A DNA stretch of 64,000 nt from Algoriphagus sp. AK58. GTDB lineage: Bacteria > Bacteroidota > Bacteroidia > Cytophagales > Cyclobacteriaceae. Positions 62,013-64,000 of the stretch are shown piece by piece (the stretch's first letter is position 1; each line of letters begins with the position of its first letter). The position numbers were made by a program, and so were the translations under genes. The stretch covers positions 62,001 to 126,000 of the forward strand of contig NZ_QEIG01000010.1 of assembly GCF_014324365.1 (NCBI RefSeq), read 5' to 3'. The notes beneath the pieces were generated by a model. That model was not told the origin of the DNA and ran no database searches. It worked only from the letters and a program-made list of their open reading frames with translations.

Positions 62013-62435
62013 TTAATCGCAGAAATGTTCGAAAACTTCTACCAAATGGTCACCGATCATTTTGGCGTTTCTTCCTTCAATGTGGTGACGCTCGATGAAG
62101 TGAACCAATTCTCCGTCCTTGAACAAGGCCATTGCAGGAGAAGATGGAGGGTAAGGCAAAACCAATTCGCGTACCTTAGCTACTGCCTCACGGTCGTTTC
62201 CGGCAAAAACTGTCGCAAGTGTAGTTGGTTTCTTGGAAGCATTTTCCAAAGCATACCTTACACCCGGACGAGCGGCACCTGCAGCGCAGCCACACACGGA
62301 ATTGACAACCACGAAAGTGGTTCCTTTGTGATTAGGGCCAAGGTGCTCAGCTACCTGCTCGGCAGTACGGAACTCCTGGAATCCTACATTGGAAAGTTCT
62401 GCCCTCATCGGAGCAATTAATTCTTCAGGATACAT
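62013..62435 (-). CDS. BrxA/BrxB-family bacilliredoxin (YphP/DUF1094)
   Basis: A 140-residue thioredoxin-fold protein with the hallmark VVVNSVCGCAAGAARPG motif (CGC active site). The N-terminus is MYPEELIAPMRAEL, and ERHHIEGRNAKMIGDHL is near the end. Bacilliredoxins remove bacillithiol from oxidised proteins. It follows the DUF59 gene by 25 bp and is followed by a terminator, so it seems to be the last gene of the SUF operon. Confidence 0.9.
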   Translation of the reverse strand: MYPEELIAPMRAELSNVGFQEFRTAEQVAEHLGPNHKGTTFVVVNSVCGCAAGAARPGVRYALENASKKPTTLATVFAGNDREAVAKVRELVLPYPPSSPAMALFKDGELVHFIERHHIEGRNAKMIGDHLVEVFEHFCD

Positions 62436-62460
62436 ATTGTTGAGTTTTTATAGTACGGTT

Positions 62461-62802
62461 TTAAAGAAATCCTAATTCGAGTTTGGCCACTTCAGACATC
62501 ATGTCCTGAGAGTAGGGCGGATCAAATGTCACTTCTACTTCCACGTTGTTGACTCCCATGATCTGTTGGATTTTATCCTTGACTTCAGAAGGAATGAACT
62601 CAGCTGAAGGACAGTTGGGGGAAGTCAGGGTCATCTGTACATACACATTATTGACCGGATAGACGGTAATCTCATAGATCAGGCCCAATTCATAGACGTC
62701 TACTGGGATTTCAGGGTCGTATACCTGCTTGATTGCAGCCACGACTTTATCGCGGAGGTTTTCGACTTGAGTAGTGCTTTCTAAAGGTTTTTCCGCTTCC
62801 AT
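62461..62802 (-). CDS. SufT-like DUF59 (MIP18/PaaD-type) Fe-S assembly protein
   Basis: A 113-residue DUF59 protein. Its signatures are QVYDPEIPVDVYELGLIYEI and TLTSPNCPSAEFIP, which contains the conserved Cys. Members assist maturation of Fe-S proteins together with the SUF machinery. The start is 2 codon-overlapping bases from the sufE stop, with one free base between the genes, which supports co-transcription. Confidence 0.92.
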   Translation of the reverse strand: MEAEKPLESTTQVENLRDKVVAAIKQVYDPEIPVDVYELGLIYEITVYPVNNVYVQMTLTSPNCPSAEFIPSEVKDKIQQIMGVNNVEVEVTFDPPYSQDMMSEVAKLELGFL

Positions 62803-62803
62803 A

Positions 62804-63235
62804 TCAGGCGTTTTGCTTGGTTTGAAAAGCCAATGCGTAAAGTTTCATCTGCTTAATCATCGCAGCCAATCCATTGGATCGCTGGCTTCCGATGATACTT
62901 CCCATTCCGATTTTTTGGATAAAATTCAGATCAGCATGAATAATTTCATCCGGTCTTCGATTATCCAGTACGCGAATCAAAAGAGAAATCAGTCCCTTGG
63001 TGATGTCCGTATTTGAATCGGCCTGAAACTGAACTTTTCCCTCTTTTTCATCTGCTATCAGCCATACTTTGGACTGACACCCTTTGATAATGTTTTCTTC
63101 TTTGCGCTCGGACTCAGGGAATGGTTTCAGGTTTCCCCCCAATTCCATGATGTAGAAAATGGTGGACTCTTTGTCATCTCCCAGGATTTCAAATTCTGAA
63201 ACAATTTCGTCCTGTACCTCCTTGATCGTGCTCAT
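62804..63235 (-). CDS. sufE: SufE sulfur acceptor
   Basis: A 143-residue SufE that accepts persulfide sulfur from SufS. The catalytic Cys is in IIKGCQSKVWL. The family C-terminal region follows (RRPDEIIHADLNFIQKIGM). It overlaps sufS by 4 bp (ATGA) and is followed at once by the DUF59 gene. Confidence 0.94.
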   Translation of the reverse strand: MSTIKEVQDEIVSEFEILGDDKESTIFYIMELGGNLKPFPESERKEENIIKGCQSKVWLIADEKEGKVQFQADSNTDITKGLISLLIRVLDNRRPDEIIHADLNFIQKIGMGSIIGSQRSNGLAAMIKQMKLYALAFQTKQNA

Positions 63236-64000
63236 TTGTTTTTCAATCGTGCGATTTGGGCGACACCCTCCGCCAGCTTTTCAATTTCTGATTTGGTATT
63301 GTAAACCGCAAAGGAGGCTCTTACAGTTCCCTCGATTCCAAATCGTTTCATCAAAGGTTGCGTACAGTGATGGCCTGTGCGAACTGCAATTCCTTTTGCA
63401 TCCAGCATTTGTCCTACATCAAAAGGATGCATGCCGTTGATGTTAAAAGATAAAACAGAGACTTTTTCGGAAGCAGTTCCTACGGGAATAAATCCTTTGA
63501 TTCCACTCATCAGTTCATTCGCATGGGCCAGAAGTGCATCCTCATGGGCTCTTATTTTGGTTTTGGTTAGGCTCTGAACGAAATCTAAGGCTGCTTTGAA
63601 AGCAATCACATCAGCAATATTAGGCGTGCCTGCTTCAAACTTGAAAGGAATCTCATTGTAGGTTGTTTTTTCAAACGTCACCTCTTTGATCATTTCCCCT
63701 CCTCCGAGGAAAGGAGGCATTTCTTCCAAAACTTCCCTTTTTCCGTAAAGCACTCCAAGGCCCGTCGGTCCATAAAGCTTATGAGCTGAAAAGGCCAGAA
63801 AGTCACAGTTCAAATCCAGTACATCGATATCGAGATGGGAAGTGGACTGCGCTCCGTCCAGCAATACTTTTGCACCCAAAGCGTGGGCAGCCTCTATTAC
63901 TTCCTTTACAGGATTGATCGTGCCTAGTGCATTGGAAGCATGGACGATGCTTACCAGCTTGGTGTTGGGAGTCAGAAGTTTCTCAAATTCTTTCCAAAGA
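63232..64000 (-). CDS. sufS: SufS cysteine desulfurase, C-terminal part (cut by window edge)
   Basis: A pyridoxal-phosphate enzyme that releases sulfur from cysteine for Fe-S cluster assembly, cut at the right window edge. The visible part reads from WKEFEKLLTPNTK through SIVHASNALGTINPV to the C-terminus. The PLP lysine is in FLAFSAHKLYGPTG and the persulfide Cys is in RTGHHCTQPL. It is the upstream gene of sufE in an operon that probably starts outside the window. Confidence 0.95.
   Translation of the reverse strand, partial: LWKEFEKLLTPNTKLVSIVHASNALGTINPVKEVIEAAHALGAKVLLDGAQSTSHLDIDVLDLNCDFLAFSAHKLYGPTGLGVLYGKREVLEEMPPFLGGGEMIKEVTFEKTTYNEIPFKFEAGTPNIADVIAFKAALDFVQSLTKTKIRAHEDALLAHANELMSGIKGFIPVGTASEKVSVLSFNINGMHPFDVGQMLDAKGIAVRTGHHCTQPLMKRFGIEGTVRASFAVYNTKSEIEKLAEGVAQIARLKNK

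Noticed and set aside
1..64000. CRISPR arrays, tRNA or rRNA genes, insertion sequences, prophage genes
   Set aside because: Reading the intergenic regions showed no regular repeat-spacer pattern, no cloverleaf I could support, and no transposase or phage frame. A dedicated tRNA or covariance search could still find something small.

Overview
The window reads as a stretch of chromosome from a member of the Bacteroidota, most likely order Cytophagales near Cyclobacteriaceae/Algoriphagus. That placement is an inference. It rests on gene families typical of the phylum, many short type-II signal peptides followed directly by Cys, weak Shine-Dalgarno signals, several sites matching the Bacteroidota promoter motif TAnnTTTG, and short palindromic intergenic repeats. 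The window is cut inside rlmD on the left and inside sufS on the right. I saw no tRNA, rRNA, CRISPR array, transposase or phage gene. Most of it is ordinary core chromosome with a few accessory inserts.

Region 1 (1-12.1 kb): the N-terminus of RlmD (minus); an SDR reductase abutting a 1286-residue SF1 helicase with a likely Vsr-like C-terminal domain; a hipBA toxin-antitoxin pair whose promoter sits between the arms of a perfect inverted repeat; a YdcF-type membrane protein; a 61-residue membrane protein; a FAD/Fe-S D-lactate or 2-hydroxyacid dehydrogenase; and a VapBC-type toxin-antitoxin cassette flanked by two about 96-bp direct repeats.

Region 2 (12.1-27.0 kb): a lone GH67 alpha-glucuronidase; the AddA/AddB helicase-nuclease pair for double-strand break repair; a secreted YciI-like protein; a single-domain response regulator just upstream of an MlaE-MlaF-MlaD lipid-transport operon; and three tandem secreted paralogues with TonB-C-like ends.

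Region 3 (27.2-37.3 kb): central metabolism and cofactor genes (pgi, queA, a menC-like enolase-superfamily enzyme, a lactonase-family propeller lipoprotein, ppc), a beta-propeller-like lipoprotein and a free-standing LytTR regulator.

Region 4 (37.3-43.6 kb, all minus): an envelope cluster of two lipoproteins, a broken envelope gene, a small helical secreted protein, an Omp85-like barrel without POTRA domains and an 8-strand-type barrel, followed by a VOC protein and a TetR regulator.

Region 5 (43.9-50.6 kb): two sulfatases on either side of a membrane-bound AraC regulator, then a sugar MFS transporter, a plausible sulfated-glycan set without SusCD genes.

Region 6 (50.7-64 kb): a tamA-like/hemF/PAP2 operon, a SpoU methyltransferase overlapping a bile-acid-symporter-like transporter, a lipoprotein, a large MscS channel, an acyl-CoA-binding protein, citrate synthase, and the end of a SUF operon (sufS-sufE-DUF59-bacilliredoxin).

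The strongest leads are the repeat-flanked toxin-antitoxin cassette, the hipBA control region, and the triple TonB-C family. I did not find a system I can confidently call new.
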